Assembly (NCBI GenBank): GCA_015680905.1
Contig: CM027381.1
Span: 88,995,501-89,059,500 of the forward strand
DNA length: 64,000 nt
Direction: 5' to 3'
Source: Coptis chinensis
Lineage: Eukaryota; Streptophyta; Magnoliopsida; Ranunculales; Ranunculaceae
The translations under genes and the position numbers were made by a program. Below the pieces are notes generated by a model. That model ran no database searches and was not told the origin of the DNA. It saw nothing but the letters and a program-made list of their open reading frames with translations. Shown piece by piece: positions 34,180 through 47,263 of the stretch. The first letter of the stretch is position 1; each line of letters starts with the position of its first letter.

Positions 34180-37100
34180 CTGACAAGAAATTAAAGAAGT
34201 TTGCTCTTAGTTTATCATTATCTACCAATAAGCACAAAACAAGTATTTATGAAGGAAGAAAGGAGGAGAATGGATTAACTTTGGAGCCTCCAACTCAAAA
34301 AGTCAAAACCAATAGGCAAGGGGTGGAGTGGCCCCAAGATCTTGGGGCCATCTCCTAATAAAAGTAGTGCTACAATAAACCCGGCGGTTTGAAAAGTTGA
34401 TCGGTAAATAAATTATATAATCCTTTCATTTGGAACGAACTTTTGCAACCCCATCAAGAGAAAACCGAATCCTAAAACACGGGCGGTTTTGCATTTTCAA
34501 AGCATTAATGTTTGTAATACTATTTCACCTCCTATACAAGCATATAACCTACTAATGACTAACCCATCAAACTGTTTTACGTCCCTATCAATAAATAATG
34601 CCAAGTAGTAACAAAAACGAATCGATACTAAAGGAACTCGTAGTAACTATTGTTCTGGCTCAAGAAAGCATTAGATTGACACATCAAAAGGTCTCTGGTA
34701 CTTAACAAGAACAGTGTCATCATTTGAAATTTTTTGAGCATATCACTTACCTAGTTAGTGGTTGTGCCTCACAATGGAGCAGAAAGGGAGGGTCTTGAGG
34801 CGAGAGGTGGTGGAGAATTTACAACATTTGGCTCGAGTGAGAAGCCCAATCCATCCAAATATTGCTATGAGAGATTCTAGTTTGCAGTAATGTCTTGTTG
34901 TTGTCCCTAATCTTCTTTCCCCTGCAGAAGTACATCAACACGAGACCTCCCCAAATAAAGCGATTACCGCTTCCATTATCGTCCTCTATAAAACAAATAA
35001 CATGCCAACAAAGACACAATTAAAACAGCAGAGATGGATACTGTTTTAAATAAAAAAATCAACCAAGTTGGACAAGAAAGCTAGTTATTTGGGACAAAGA
35101 CCGCTCTGAGAATGTCCAAACCACAATACTAAAATAGGAAGCTCAGATACCTTCAAAGAACCAACAGTTGCACTTTCCGAATCTCGATAAAGAGTTCGGT
35201 ATCTTGAAGGACTTGATAATTGAGCTTCACCGAGATAAGGAAGATAAGTGCATGTAAGAACTCCTTAAATGTCGGCCAATATCATTCAAGGACACATAAT
35301 CAATTTCTATTACCATGAGAATCTTTGACCGGGAGGACGAAGTCTTGAGCAGCCAATCAACATGAAGCCCCACTTGCTGCAAAACAAACAATGATCTTGA
35401 AGAAAACATTGCACAAAGGCGAAAACAGTTAAACAAAGCGATAACATGGTCAAATATAGACCTCCATTTGCCGTTCCTCCAAAATAGAGTTCATTATCCT
35501 TGACCTTCTTGAACTAACTAGAATTTCCTTCACTCATCGATCCCCTCGTAGGATGTGGACACTAAGCTTTGCTCATATAGCCTCCTTTTCTTAAAAGGAT
35601 AGCTCCTTTGAGACCTTTGGGTGCGTGTAACAAGTTTTCCTTCAAGGAAAACAGGCTTCATGTCCCCATCTATAAAATAAGAGAACCCCAATTAAAATGT
35701 GATCATTGAATTAAGATTTAACAAAATACCAACTCAACGGGCGGGATACGATATAAATAAACCGAAAAGAAGCTTACCACTATTAAAAAGATCCCCATCT
35801 TTCAATTTCGGGCAACTTTCCAAGATCCGGATGCCAACGGCTTTAAGATCCTGCGGTCACCAATACGTGGTGGTGCCCTAAAAGTCTTCAAAAAGTCACG
35901 GTGCTAGGTTGGGTGCACCGGAAGAGTTTTTCGCCATCATCTTTACTAACTAATTTTACATCATCATGGTACCTAGGAAAAGGACCATGAAGAATGGGGT
36001 CGGTGCACAAAGGCACCTTCACACTACTATCGAAACTTACAAGTGCGGGGGTTTTAGTATCTAAATCCATTGGGTACTTTCAAAATGCGTGTGGGCACAT
36101 TACCATTTGGTAAGGTACCAATCTTTTCCTCGACTCCAACTTCCGTTTGTAGGATTCAAAGACATCCCTGAACATCTCTTTGTTTTGTTTGGTAACCTTC
36201 CCGATTTCTTTTCGCTTTTCACAAACCTTGAATCTTGAAGCAAATACCATTATCCGAACGCGATCCTTATTGCTACCTTGCAAGCCAAATTCAAGCAAAA
36301 ACACTCTCATCGAGCTTCCTTGATCACGGGGGTTCTAGTTTTAGTGGTTTCTCTTCATCTAGCAATTCCTTCTTAATGGTATCTTTGACAATTGTGGGTT
36401 GAACTCTACCGGAAGATACATTACTTGAAGCAGAGTACTTTCCCTCTCTTGCAATAACTTTTCAGGGGATACATTACTAGAAATAGGAGTACTTTCTCTC
36501 TCTTGCAATAAGTTTCCAAATACAAAAAGCAAGCAACTCAAATGCACACATACTATTGTCTTCAACTTTCTTTTTATAAGAACGTTTTCTCAAAACCGTA
36601 AAATACAAATTAGAAGTTGAACCATTTTCATATTTGGTAAAATTAGGAAGACATACAAAATGGTAGGAGTATTTACCCGAGCTGATCTAGAAGCTTTGGG
36701 TATTGTAGGCACCCGAAAAGCCATTATATCCATAATCTAGCCTTTTCTCAGATCACCATATCTTACAAACATATACCATATAATGATTCAACACGAACGT
36801 AGAACCAGCCTTCAAAGACGATTCACGGTCTACAAAATTGAAAGACGGATCATTAATTCAAAAACCCTCAACTAAAATGATCAAACGACACAAGATGATA
36901 ATGTGCTTGTCACATTACAGCTGACCATAATTCCAATCATAAAAAGCATTGAAACAAAGGAGAAAGAAATGTGCTCCAACTTATGGTGATACTAAGGAGA
37001 AAGAAATGCATAACTAACAACAATTCTCTCTAAAAGAAAATGCCTTCACTTGATAAAAAAGAATATTATATAGATTCCACTACAAGTAAAAGCCCATTGA

Positions 37101-38109
37101 AGATCTCAGATGACACCCAATTACTCCATTTACTCATGCACACAGATTCCCACCACATGCAAGTAAATTTGGAAAATAAAATTTCAACGTCCATAAGTTG
37201 GAAAGAGAAACCCACACGGGATTTACAAAGATTCGATTACTTGCCGGGATGTGAAGAGAGATTAATACTCAATAGACCATGAATTGAATCCAAGTATGAG
37301 AATTCCTTAACAGATAAGATGAAAGACCAGGAACCCACAATCCACCCATCCCCATAAAATCAAATTCTCAAAAATGACAAAACAGAGATCTTACATTTTA
37401 CAAGTTGTGAGAATTAGCTTGGGCTTATCACACCAGAGTTGAGATCAAAAAGAATTTTCTACTGCTAAAGGAACTCGTAGTAACTAAAGGAACTTCTCTT
37501 AAACTTTTCTGGCTCAAGAAAGCGAGTGAAAGGATCATCGCGTGTTCATTGGTTCATTGTGCAGGTCATGCGGTCTCATTGCGATACGAAACCCGGAAGG
37601 AAGGTATGTACTAGTTACGTACTGTTTTCATATACTAGAAAAGCCAAAATAATAATAAAAAGAAAAACAGATAGAAGGATAGTATGTACCAGTATGTTGC
37701 GCATAATCACAAGTAGCAACAATGGAGTTCCAACATTATGAACCTCGCATGCATCAAACAATTACACAATCATTAGTGGCAAATAAAAGTAAAAACTTCA
37801 AATTAAAATAGCTAATGGAAAGAAGAAGGGAAAAAAAACTAACCAGGGGCTTACGCATCCCCCGGCTGACTACTAATTGCTCCAAGCATCTCATCATCTC
37901 TATCCATGTTGCCATCTGCACCAAAACTTAAATACACGGAAGGCCTTGATTTCTTTACAACAAGGCAAGTCAAGACATAAAACTAATAAAAAGAATTGAC
38001 ATCTATGTACAATTAAGATTCTAAGTCATGATAACACTAACAGTTCCAAGTCATGGCAACCACAACTACATCAAAGTTTAACGCCATATTTGTTTCTTAA
38101 GTTTCCAAA
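34180..38109 (-). other. CACTA interior with unassigned coding-like fragments
   Basis: No gene is recognised with confidence. On the minus strand a coding-like stretch at 36310-36080 (KVTKQNKEMFRDVFESYKRK) continues in 36070-35888 (PILHGPFPRYHDDVKLVSKD). A possible exon at about 35880-35785 encodes DLKAVGIRILESCPKLKDGD before a GTAAGC donor. Another at about 35670-35540 encodes MKPVFLEGKLVTR. They look like further captured exons of one unknown plant gene, since they share a strand with each other and with the CIPK fragment. I cannot name it. Elsewhere the stretch is AT-rich without features. Confidence 0.4.
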
Positions 38110-39969
38110 CTAAAGCACAAAACCAAAAAGTAGAGCAATCCAAAAAGATCTAAAACCTACAAACAAAGAATCATACTTCAATCGCCCATCAAGCCAAGCT
38201 ATATACCCTCCTTCAACCCACGCGTTCAAAGTTGCATTACCATCTTGTGGACCGTCATAAACAGCAGCATCGGGAACCAATACTTCATCAATATACACTC
38301 TTCTCTCTCCACCAACCAGAATTCTGCCATGACAAATTGTTGCACCAACATCAACAGACCCCTTAGCAACTTCTGCACCAAACTTATCTAGTAATGTGAC
38401 TCTAGGCTGTTCAAGCGACCCAAAAGCAGGGGTCAAGTTCTGAGGAGTTGCTGAAGAATGCCGTTGAGCAGAATTTGAACCAAGTTCAGTTCTAGGTGTA
38501 GTCACACCCATATGTGCTTCGGCATTGGCTGTCACATTATTGCATAGTTGTTGTTGAATGAGAACCTGCGATGGAGTAGATGATGCAAGGATATTTTTTA
38601 TGTGTGGATCAAGAATTAACAACTCTAACCATTACCACTAATTGCAAAGAAAAAATTGACCTTGAGCATTGATTTGACCTCAGACATGTCTCCATCGACC
38701 TTTGATTTCAATGAAGCCATGTCGGCCTCGACCTTTGCAACTGATGTAGTGGCCATTTGGTTGATTAAATCATTTGCCACAGCAGCATGTTGTAGCTGCT
38801 TTCTGGTAATATTAGAACCAACTCCACGGACACGGTTCTTCTTTTCCTTGCCAAGTACTTCAGTCAACGCATCGGAGTCGATGTCTTCAGTGTTAGTCTC
38901 TCCACTCGCTAGTCTTCTTTCCTGAACTGCTTTCACTTGATCCTGCAATATATATATTTTTTAAAAATCAAATCAAATATCTAAAAATATATCCGATAGC
39001 AATCAAAAACTACATTTAGTTAATAGAAAGAAACAAAATTTCTACTCACATATTTTTCCCGAGCACTTGCCAAAATTGAACCATCACGGCGTTCACGGCC
39101 CTTGCACCAGTCATCTACCCGAGTCCTTTTTGCTTGAGGGTTTTGTTCTTGCTACAAGCAAATAATCAATGCTTAGTAATAGTGCTAAAGAAAGACAACT
39201 AAAAGAAAATATATTAGTCAGCTAGCATAGTTAATTGTTTTGCAAATTTTATACATGATCAAACGATATTTTTATTTCAAAAGTGATACGTACCAGCTCC
39301 TTATGTATTTGGGAGAAGGTTTTCCTCCCATTAGTAGTACCAATATCATTCATTGCCCTATTGTTTGCATTTTTTGCATTTCTGTCCTTTACTTTAGGTT
39401 GAAGCTCATAGTCAACAAAATCAACCCAAAGAGTTGGATTAACACCAGGTGGGCAGTTTGCCTTAGCTGCTTCAATGCTTTCAGTGTTTGCCAAGAACTT
39501 TGACCGATACGTCGCTTTCACAGTCCTAAGTTTTTTAGGATAATTTGTCTCAACCCATGGACGAGCAGCAAAATTGGATACATTAAATTCATATTCCTTC
39601 TGTCATGAGTAAAGTGATTGATAAGAAACAATATGGTGAGATATAGATTAAAGAAAGGTAGAGTTGACCAAAAACAATACAAAAAAAAAATACCGTCAAG
39701 GCTTTCCAAATAGCATCCTTAAAGCCATCTTTCACTAGTCGCCAATCTTTAGTGTTGATCGGGATATGAAGCCTCACTTCATTCCCTATTGCAGTCTTGA
39801 AGTTGCTTGCATTTGGTCCAACAATTTGGCCATTAGACCACACCTCAACAAGCAACTTCCCAGAAGGACCTCTTAATTGTGCCGTTTTGGATGACCGAGA
39901 ACTACATTCACCTGTGGGAAAAGATGCATCTGATGCGCTGCAGTGTGTATTTCTATTACCTGACTCCAT
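38110..39969 (-). pseudogene. TNPA-like protein gene of the CACTA element
   Basis: Minus-strand exons separated by introns. 39969 to about 39690 begins with ATG and contains LRGPSGKLLVEVWSNGQIVG and LHIPINTKDWRLVKDGFKDA. 39521 to about 39290 contains NPTLWVDFVDYEL and GRKTFSQIHKEL, typical of the plant En/Spm transposase_24 family. 38948-38640 is a helical stretch (NITRKQLQHAAVANDLINQ). 38622-38110 ends with a C-terminal module (VAKGSVDVGATICHGRILVG, then VYIDEVLVPDA) found at the end of such proteins. In En/Spm, TNPA binds the subterminal repeats and assists TNPD. Exon structure looks largely preserved, but I cannot confirm one uninterrupted reading frame, hence the pseudogene call. Confidence 0.75.
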
Positions 39970-40259
39970 TATTCAAAAACAACCTAACAATTCCCAACAA
40001 TTGAAAACATATTATCAAGGATTTCATAACACTTCAAATATGACATATAACAAACAATTATTAAGATCTTAAAAATGTAGAATAGATCAAGTAAAAAGAA
40101 AATAAGAAAAAATAAAGGAAGAGCACGTACTATCAAATTAACCAGGATATCAAAATATTAGCATCCAAATCTAGTACATAATCATCAAAAGAGAAAACTA
40201 GTATTTTGAACATGTTTTCAAAATTACAAGTACACACACAACAATCATCGACGTGGTTC

Positions 40260-43200
40260 TAACAATGATCTCAAATTAGGTTGCTGTGCAAGAGTAGATT
40301 GAAAGTCTTATGGTACTTCTAGCTGGTCCACTTGACTAGTCATTCGCCTTGGTGAATGTATGACCACCCACCAATCAAGATTTTTTAGATCTCTCGAATA
40401 GAACACTTGATGGGCTTCTTTGGCAAAAATGGCGGCTCATCTAACATTTTGTCGAGCTCTTGAGCGATTAAAATTTACCATCAACAAGTTAGAGTCTGGG
40501 CATAGCTTACAGCCATTGGTCTTATCTTCCACTCTAACCCAGTCACAATAAAACACCACTTCCTTGAAATTTGTGTAATCCACCTCTAGTATTTGTTTGA
40601 TGACCCCATACCACATAGCAGATGCATCGATAGGATTTTTATCTTTCCTACTTGATGTGAATGTAGTAATTGCACTCATGCAAACACCACTGTCTTGAGT
40701 AAGAACGGTCTCATCGTGAGACTTAGTAGAAAATAAATAACCATTAACGTGATACTTTCGAAAACTTTTAGCTTTGAACAATGGCCCTCTAGCAAAGAAC
40801 CACAATTCAGATGAAGTGTCATCATTCTCCAGCAACTACACAAAGAAAACATAACACAATTCAAAAAAGTGTAAATAATAATAACAAAAAATCGTTATCT
40901 TCCTATCTCCATTAACTAATACCTTATTATATAACCAATGATAAAATCTGTTTGTATCTCTACTTCTGTCTTTTGCTATCCCTTTCCTATTGCCTCGGAA
41001 TTAGATTGCAAAGACTCAATGATAATCACTAAAATTTAACCAAAAAGTTAGTATATATATCTGTCAATTTATTACGGGAAAATAGACACACATCTAAGAA
41101 CTAACACCAGTAGTGATCGTCAAGTCCATCGACTTCCAACCGAAAAAGTAGCCATCTACGGATTTGTACAAATTGCTCCGAAGACAAAATCACATCTTTA
41201 CCTCCAAGCACAGGCCCCTCATCAATATATTCATCATTTTCATCTAGAAACACTTCACCAGTAGTGCTTTTGTGATTTTTGCTCCGTGGATTTGGAATGT
41301 ACTCCATTGCATACCTAACAGACTCAGAAACAAGATACGACTCTGCAATCGATCCTTCAACAAATCGTTTGTTACTAGGTATATCTTTGCACTCCTTCAT
41401 TGACCTATTTAAGCGATAAACCCATGAATGCATTTATTAATTTTATTTAAAACCGAGACAAAAACAATGGGGATTGAAAGAAGCATAATTTACCTCTCAA
41501 ACGGATACATCCAACGATCTCTAGCTGGTCCACACATCAATGCCTCGTCAGCTAGATGCACAACAAGGTGGATGCTAATATCAAAAAATGATGGTGGAAA
41601 GTACTTTTCCAACACGCACAATGCCTCTGCAACCATGTATTTGGCATCTTGGATTTCTTTTCGAATTACAACTTTCGAACACAATATGTTAAAAAATAAG
41701 CTTATCTGGTGAAGAGCTCTCCGCAAAATCGGGGATGAGATGGAAAAGCATGTTGAAGTAGCACGGGCAAAAGATATTGCATAATCACATGATAGTCATG
41801 TGATTTCATTCTGAAACAAACAAGGTGGATCAAGGCGACGATGTTACTTTCAGATTAGATGAAAAACCTGATGGGAGCTTCAAAATTTTTAAAGTTTTAA
41901 GAAAATTCATCTTCTCCTCTTTATCTAGAATGAACGGTGCTGTAGGTTTAACTTGTTTCCCACTTGCAGGGTCAGTTTGCATCCACTGATTTCGGTGTAT
42001 GCCAAGTTCCCTCATATCCTCTCGTGCACGTCAAGATCCTTTGATTTGTCTTTCTTACTAAGGATCGTGTCGAGTATGTGCTCTGTAACATTCTTTTCAA
42101 TGTGCATCACATCAATAACATGACGAACTTTATGGTGAATCCAGTAAACAAGGAAAAACAATATGGACTTTCTGTACCATGCCAATGTAACTACATTACC
42201 CTCATTGTCGTTAACTACATTTTGACCGCCTCTCTTCCGCTTCTTACCAGGTTTATACTTCACATAACTCAACGTTTGCAAAAGTGCATCACCATTTAAT
42301 CGTTGTGGAGGAATTTTATGCTCCTCTTTCTTGCTACCCACTAGTCCCAAGTACTTGCCGCTCCTGAATGGGTGATTACCTTTAAGGAATATACGGTAAT
42401 CAAGGTATACATTCTTCCTACTAGACTTCAAATATATGGAAGAAGTGTTGTCACCACAAATAGGACAAGCTTTGTAACCATGTGTTACGCAGCCCGCTAA
42501 GTTTCCATATGCGGGCAAATCATGGATCCCCCACATTAGTATAGCTTTCAAAGTGAAGTCTTCTTTTTTGTTCATGTCATAAGCTGGCACTCCTTCCCAC
42601 AACTCTTTCAACTCGTCATACAAAGGTTCAAGAAAAACATCAATGTCTCCTTTTGGTGCCTTGGGACCCGGTATAAGCAAAGACAACATCTGAAACTCTG
42701 ATTTCATGCACATGGAAGGGGGGAGATTGTAAGGCACAGTGATGACAGGCCAACAGCTATAACTAGTAGACTGAATGCCACGCGGATTAAACCCATCGGT
42801 TGCAATTGCAAGCCAAACATTGCGCTGCTCATTAGCAAAGTCCGCCACTTTTCTTTACAAATTTTCCACCGACCGAATCAATTGGATGACGATATAAAGC
42901 CCGGAAGTCTCTCGCTTTCGTGCATGCCATGTCATCTCATGTGCTATCCACGGTATACTATACAACCGCTTAAGTCTTGGAATTAAAGGAAAATGTCTCA
43001 GTACTTTGTTAGGCTCCTTAGAATTCTTTTTCCCTTTACCCCCCTCCTTAACTTTATATCTTGGAGCTTGGCACTCAGGACATTCTGTCAAATCTTTCTC
43101 TGTCTTCCAATATAAGATACAATTGTTCTCGCACGCATGAATGCACGTAGCCTTCATCCCTAAGTCTTTTAACATCTCCTTCATTACCGGATACTTCTCT

Positions 43201-43854
43201 GGGAGTGTGTTACCTTTAGGCAACCATCGCCTCAACAAGGATAAGAGTACTGTCATACTAGTTCCAGACCAACCAAATTGCTTCTTTACATTGTGAAGTT
43301 CTACAAGTGCAGAGAGAGTTGTCTCGGGACCTTCACATGCAGGATACAATTTTTCAGTTGCCTTTTTCTTATATTCATAATATCTCTTTCCTAAGTCTGG
43401 TTCAGGAACATAAGGCTCATCAAACTCGGTCCCCGGTGCCATCACCCACAACTCTTTCATGCAATCCAAAAGAAGAGTCAACAAAGTTTCCCATCCCAAT
43501 CCCGACCTCCCCAATAGTTTCTTCCTCGGTGTCTTCCATCTCAATAGCAACATCACCAATGGTTGTTTCTCCAATATTTGCAACCACTGGAGGATGAACG
43601 GCAATGTTAGATAAGTCCTCACCATGTAAAGTCCATACACAATAGGACTTCTCTATACCGTTTGAGACTAAATGGTGCTCAACATCTTTATAAGTCAACC
43701 AATACCTATTTCGACACTTCTTGCACGGGCAAGGACACTTCTTCCCACCCAACTTCCACTTTGCAAATTTAAGAAAAACCTCGACTCCCATAGAATGAAT
43801 CATGCAGCCTCTTTCCTTTTCACTCATCCATTCTTTATTTATTGGTTCAGACAT
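40260..43854 (-). pseudogene. TNPD-type transposase gene of the CACTA element, broken
   Basis: Minus strand from ATG at 43854. The N-terminal transposase-associated domain spans about residues 1-80 (KEWMSEKERGC, CPCPCKKCRNR, DVEHHLVSNG). The tnp2 catalytic region follows: KKQFGWSGTSMTVLLSLLRR, CIHACENNCILYW, ECPECQAPRYK; then WLAIATDGFNPRG, LPAYGNLAGCVTHGYKACPI and VIDVMHIEKNVTEHILDT. Next comes a DUF4218-type region at about 41726-41490 (EKYFPPSFFDISIHLVVHLA, RWMYPFER), then SIAESYLVSESVRYAMEY. Last is a DUF4216-type C-terminus at 40835 to about 40260 (DWVRVEDKTNGCKL, LKNLDWWVVIHSPRR). At least four frame changes or stops (near 43640, 42850, 42010, 41490) split it. It would encode the main transposase of an En/Spm-type element; this copy cannot. 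Confidence 0.9.
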
Positions 43855-46800
43855 TCTATACTATATTTAGACACCAAGGGAAATAATGATCAGTATAAAT
43901 AACAGACAACTAGCTATCCAAGTACAACCAAAAAGCAAGAAATAAACGGCCATCATAAGATTCAAATCACGGGTAACATTGTTTTCAATCCATAAAGGGC
44001 GAGATTTAGAACACTAAATTTTGCAGGTGTATAGCTTATTAAGCAATGCAACATATAATTTCCACCATATCTACAACTCAAAACTAACAAATACAATGAA
44101 TATATGTCATGCCCATATTTTTCGAATGAAAGAGCCACTAGGAAATTGTATTTGTGAGTACAGATGCTACTTTAACACTATCTATTGATTTGATTTATTC
44201 TAGTGCAAGGCAACTAATGAAATTAAATATGCACCAACCTAAAAGAAAAAGTCTAGCCTAGTTATACTCTTATATCCTCAACAACTAATTATCGCATTTC
44301 AAGTAGTATGTAATCCGGGGAGCTATGTACATAACCAACAAAGAAGCAAACTTTTATAACCACATCTATTAAACCAATAAAGATTAATATTTTACCTCAA
44401 AATTAGACTTAGCTGCAACAAGTGAAACTTTTGAGAAAATCCAGTCAACCCTTCAAAAGGAAACATATCAAGTATGAGAAAAACAGCTACACAATGGATA
44501 AGTGTCATACACCAACATTTTCAGAAAATTCTATCTTACGGTTGTTTTCTAAGCCAACCCCTAGTATGCACTACTCCCACTTACAAATCACGAGACAACA
44601 ACAAATTGAGGATGCCATGAATAGATTAACATACAATCAATTAGTATTTTCCAGTGAATTCTCAATCAAATCGTGCATTCTAAGATATTTAGAACTGCTT
44701 GACCAAATGAAAACTCTTCATGCCTTTAACAAGGTAACTATAGCTTTCATACCAAACAATGTTTATCTATAACATTTGGCACATATTATTGATCAAACAT
44801 AAAGCAGTAAAAGATGAATAATTATGCAAAAACACGAATCGGGCAATCATTTCAAATCGGTAAAAAGGTCATCCAGGTCTTCAAATCATTTCCGTTTGAA
44901 CTACAACGAAAAAAGTATTCAAAGACATTATCGAAACGGAAATCCTAGCAAAGCAATACTAATTAATGTATGAACATAAATCACCAAAAGCACAAACAAC
45001 CATCACCCATTTATACACACCCAAAATCCGTGGAAAAGAAACCAACTTTTTTTACTCAAAACAAGATTACCTTTCTTTTTAGGAACAGCCATGAGTTCCA
45101 TAGATCCAATATTATTACCTAACTCAAAACTGGGCATTTCCAAATTTTATCATTCTCGGGCAATAAAATACATTCCCATGACTTCGTCATTGAAGTACCC
45201 AATGGTGCGCGAGAAACAAGATAGCCACATGATTCCATCTTCTAGACATGCACAAGTTGTTCACTAATATACCCATCTCATTTTTAGTCTAATAAATGCC
45301 ATCTTTTGCAACGAGATTGACCAAACTTTACTGAAGCATTTCAACAAACAAATATCATGCAAATCGACCGACCAAATTCCCAAGGAATGATTGGAAGGCT
45401 CTAAACCATGTGTATAAAATATCTTAAAATAGGCCACATCGTTGCAAAAGGCGTGATCATTTTCTTTTTCTTGACTTGATAGGGAATCATTGAGAATCTG
45501 CGATCCAAAAACGATGGAAGTGCTAAGTACCCACCACTTGAAGCTTGTCTCCCAATTAAATTGTTATGGTGTTTTGTCAAGGCAGTGAAATATGGGCCAA
45601 CAAGTCACAAAGTTTGCTGCTCAAGACTTCGAGTAGAGACGGGGCTAAACTAATCGAAAGCGTTGAATTCTTTCATCAACAAACTGAATTACCCAAGACC
45701 ACCGACCAAATTGATCGAAACAGAGTAATTGTGGTAAGTTTAAACATTCTAAAAACAGGTCACCATTTTCCGTAGAAAGCAAGTAAACCCGAAAAGTCTT
45801 GAAATTGAAGTCGCCGTTAATCGAAAACACGAAGCGGTTCAAGTTAATTTGAAGTAATGGTTTTCTAAAGTTCAAAACCTCAAATGATGTATCCTCACGA
45901 ACTATACATTATACACCATACACCCTTTACAAACTGTATAATAAAGACGTCATCATCTAATTTTTGTATTACCTTTACTTCTTTCTCTTTTCGATGATCA
46001 AGCGTTTAGGTTCTTCGGTTTTATTTTGGCGCTTGTGATACAACTCAAAAAATATTCACTTACTTTTATTAGCAACTCAAAAAGTTTGGAAATCAACAAC
46101 CAAAATATCCTTCATTTGGATACAATAGTGGACTCACCCCAATCAAATTCAAAATCACGTCTTCACATTTATGGGCCACAATTCCACATAATGTGCAGCG
46201 CCCATATGAAAAAAGCTCAACACCATACGAATTTCGATTGAATTGACCAAACTTAAGAAGAAAACTATCGCCTTTCTTAAAAAAAAAAACTGTGGAGCTT
46301 CTTCTTTTGATGTTTGAGTCCTTTTCCCCTACTATTGTTACTATTATTATCATTAGAAAAAGAAATATAATCAAGCTGGAAAATGCACCCAAAACAACAA
46401 TCTACAAAAAATAATTTTTAGCCAACAGATGGTGAGATAACAGCAAAAGCTGAATGTCTCTGTGTTAACATTATTGTTTCCCTTCAATCCAAAATGCACC
46501 AATAACAAATCGAAAAATAAAAATATATTGGGCATTGCAGATAAAATTCAATAGCTTGTGTGTTTCTTAATTATTTTTCACTATTGTAACAATCTGGGGA
46601 GGCAATTAATCGATTGTATTCAAGAATCAAAGCTAAATAATAACTAATTACAATAAAAATCAAATAAAAACAATAAAAATGAAATCTTTATTAAAAAGCA
46701 ATAAAATAAAACTCACCTCAAGAAACACGGAGAACAAGTCTCCACTGAAAGATCGAAATCGAATCCAACAACAATTGAATCGGAGTTAGTGAAATCACGG

Positions 46801-47170
46801 GACATATATCGAGAATCAGATGTTAATCTTCCAAATACCAAAAAGAACAAGCCCAATATTCACCACCCAATGTTCATATAAGTAAAGTAAAAAAAAAAAA
46901 AAACACGAAACCCGTAGTTGTTGAACTGAACTGTGGAGTTGAAATGGGTAATGGAGATTGTTTCGAGTTTTGGTGGAGTTGAAATGGGTAATGGGAAGGG
47001 AGAGTGAAAGAGGCGAGATAGTTAGACTTATACTTTCTTTTGATTTTTGGCTTTTAGGCTTTTGTTTTATTTTCTTTTTTTTTCTCGATTTTTTCTTTTT
47101 TATCGGTAAAATATATTAAAAGTTGGGTCAAAAAATAAATTGGGATATATACTAACAAAAAACTTAAGGA
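43855..47170 (-). other. CACTA 5' region, no gene recognised
   Basis: This is the stretch upstream of TNPD in the transcription direction. It is AT-rich. One plus-strand open frame at 44422-44772 (116 codons) has no recognisable domain and is probably chance. Promoter and leader introns of the transposase would be expected here but cannot be placed. Confidence 0.4.
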
Positions 47171-47217
47171 GTAACGGATATATCCGTAAGTAAATTGGTA
47201 ACAGTTATATCCGTTAG
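47171..47217. repeat. Right subterminal repeats of the CACTA element
   Basis: Two copies of the GTAACGGATATATCCGT motif, matching the left subterminal repeats at 31161-31499. Confidence 0.8.
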
Positions 47218-47250
47218 AAATGAAAAAAATGGTCTGTTAGGAATTGACCA

Positions 47251-47263
47251 TTCTGGTGTAGTG
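47251..47263 (-). repeat. Right terminal inverted repeat of the CACTA element
   Basis: TTCTGGTGTAGTG is the exact complement of the left end. It is followed by the target copy ATT at 47264-47266. Confidence 0.96.

Larger units (their letters stand above)
31137..47263 (-). mobile_element. CACTA (En/Spm) transposon, 16.1 kb, inserted in pol of element C
   Basis: The ends are perfect 13-base inverted repeats CACTACACCAGAA (31137-31149 and the complement at 47251-47263). They are flanked by a perfect 3-base target duplication ATT (31134-31136 and 47264-47266), the length expected of CACTA elements. Both ends have subterminal repeats built on TAACGGATATAACCGTTA. On the minus strand the interior encodes a TNPD-type transposase (43854 to about 40260) and a TNPA-like protein (39969-38110). 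Captured CIPK and NOMO gene fragments follow toward the left end (34179-31974). All of these share one strand. Both transposase genes are interrupted, so the copy is probably not autonomous. The pol frame of the host retrotransposon resumes right after the element. Confidence 0.96.

Noticed and set aside
44422..44772. 116-codon plus-strand frame in the CACTA 5' region
   Set aside because: No recognisable domain. It lies opposite to the transposase genes in AT-rich DNA.
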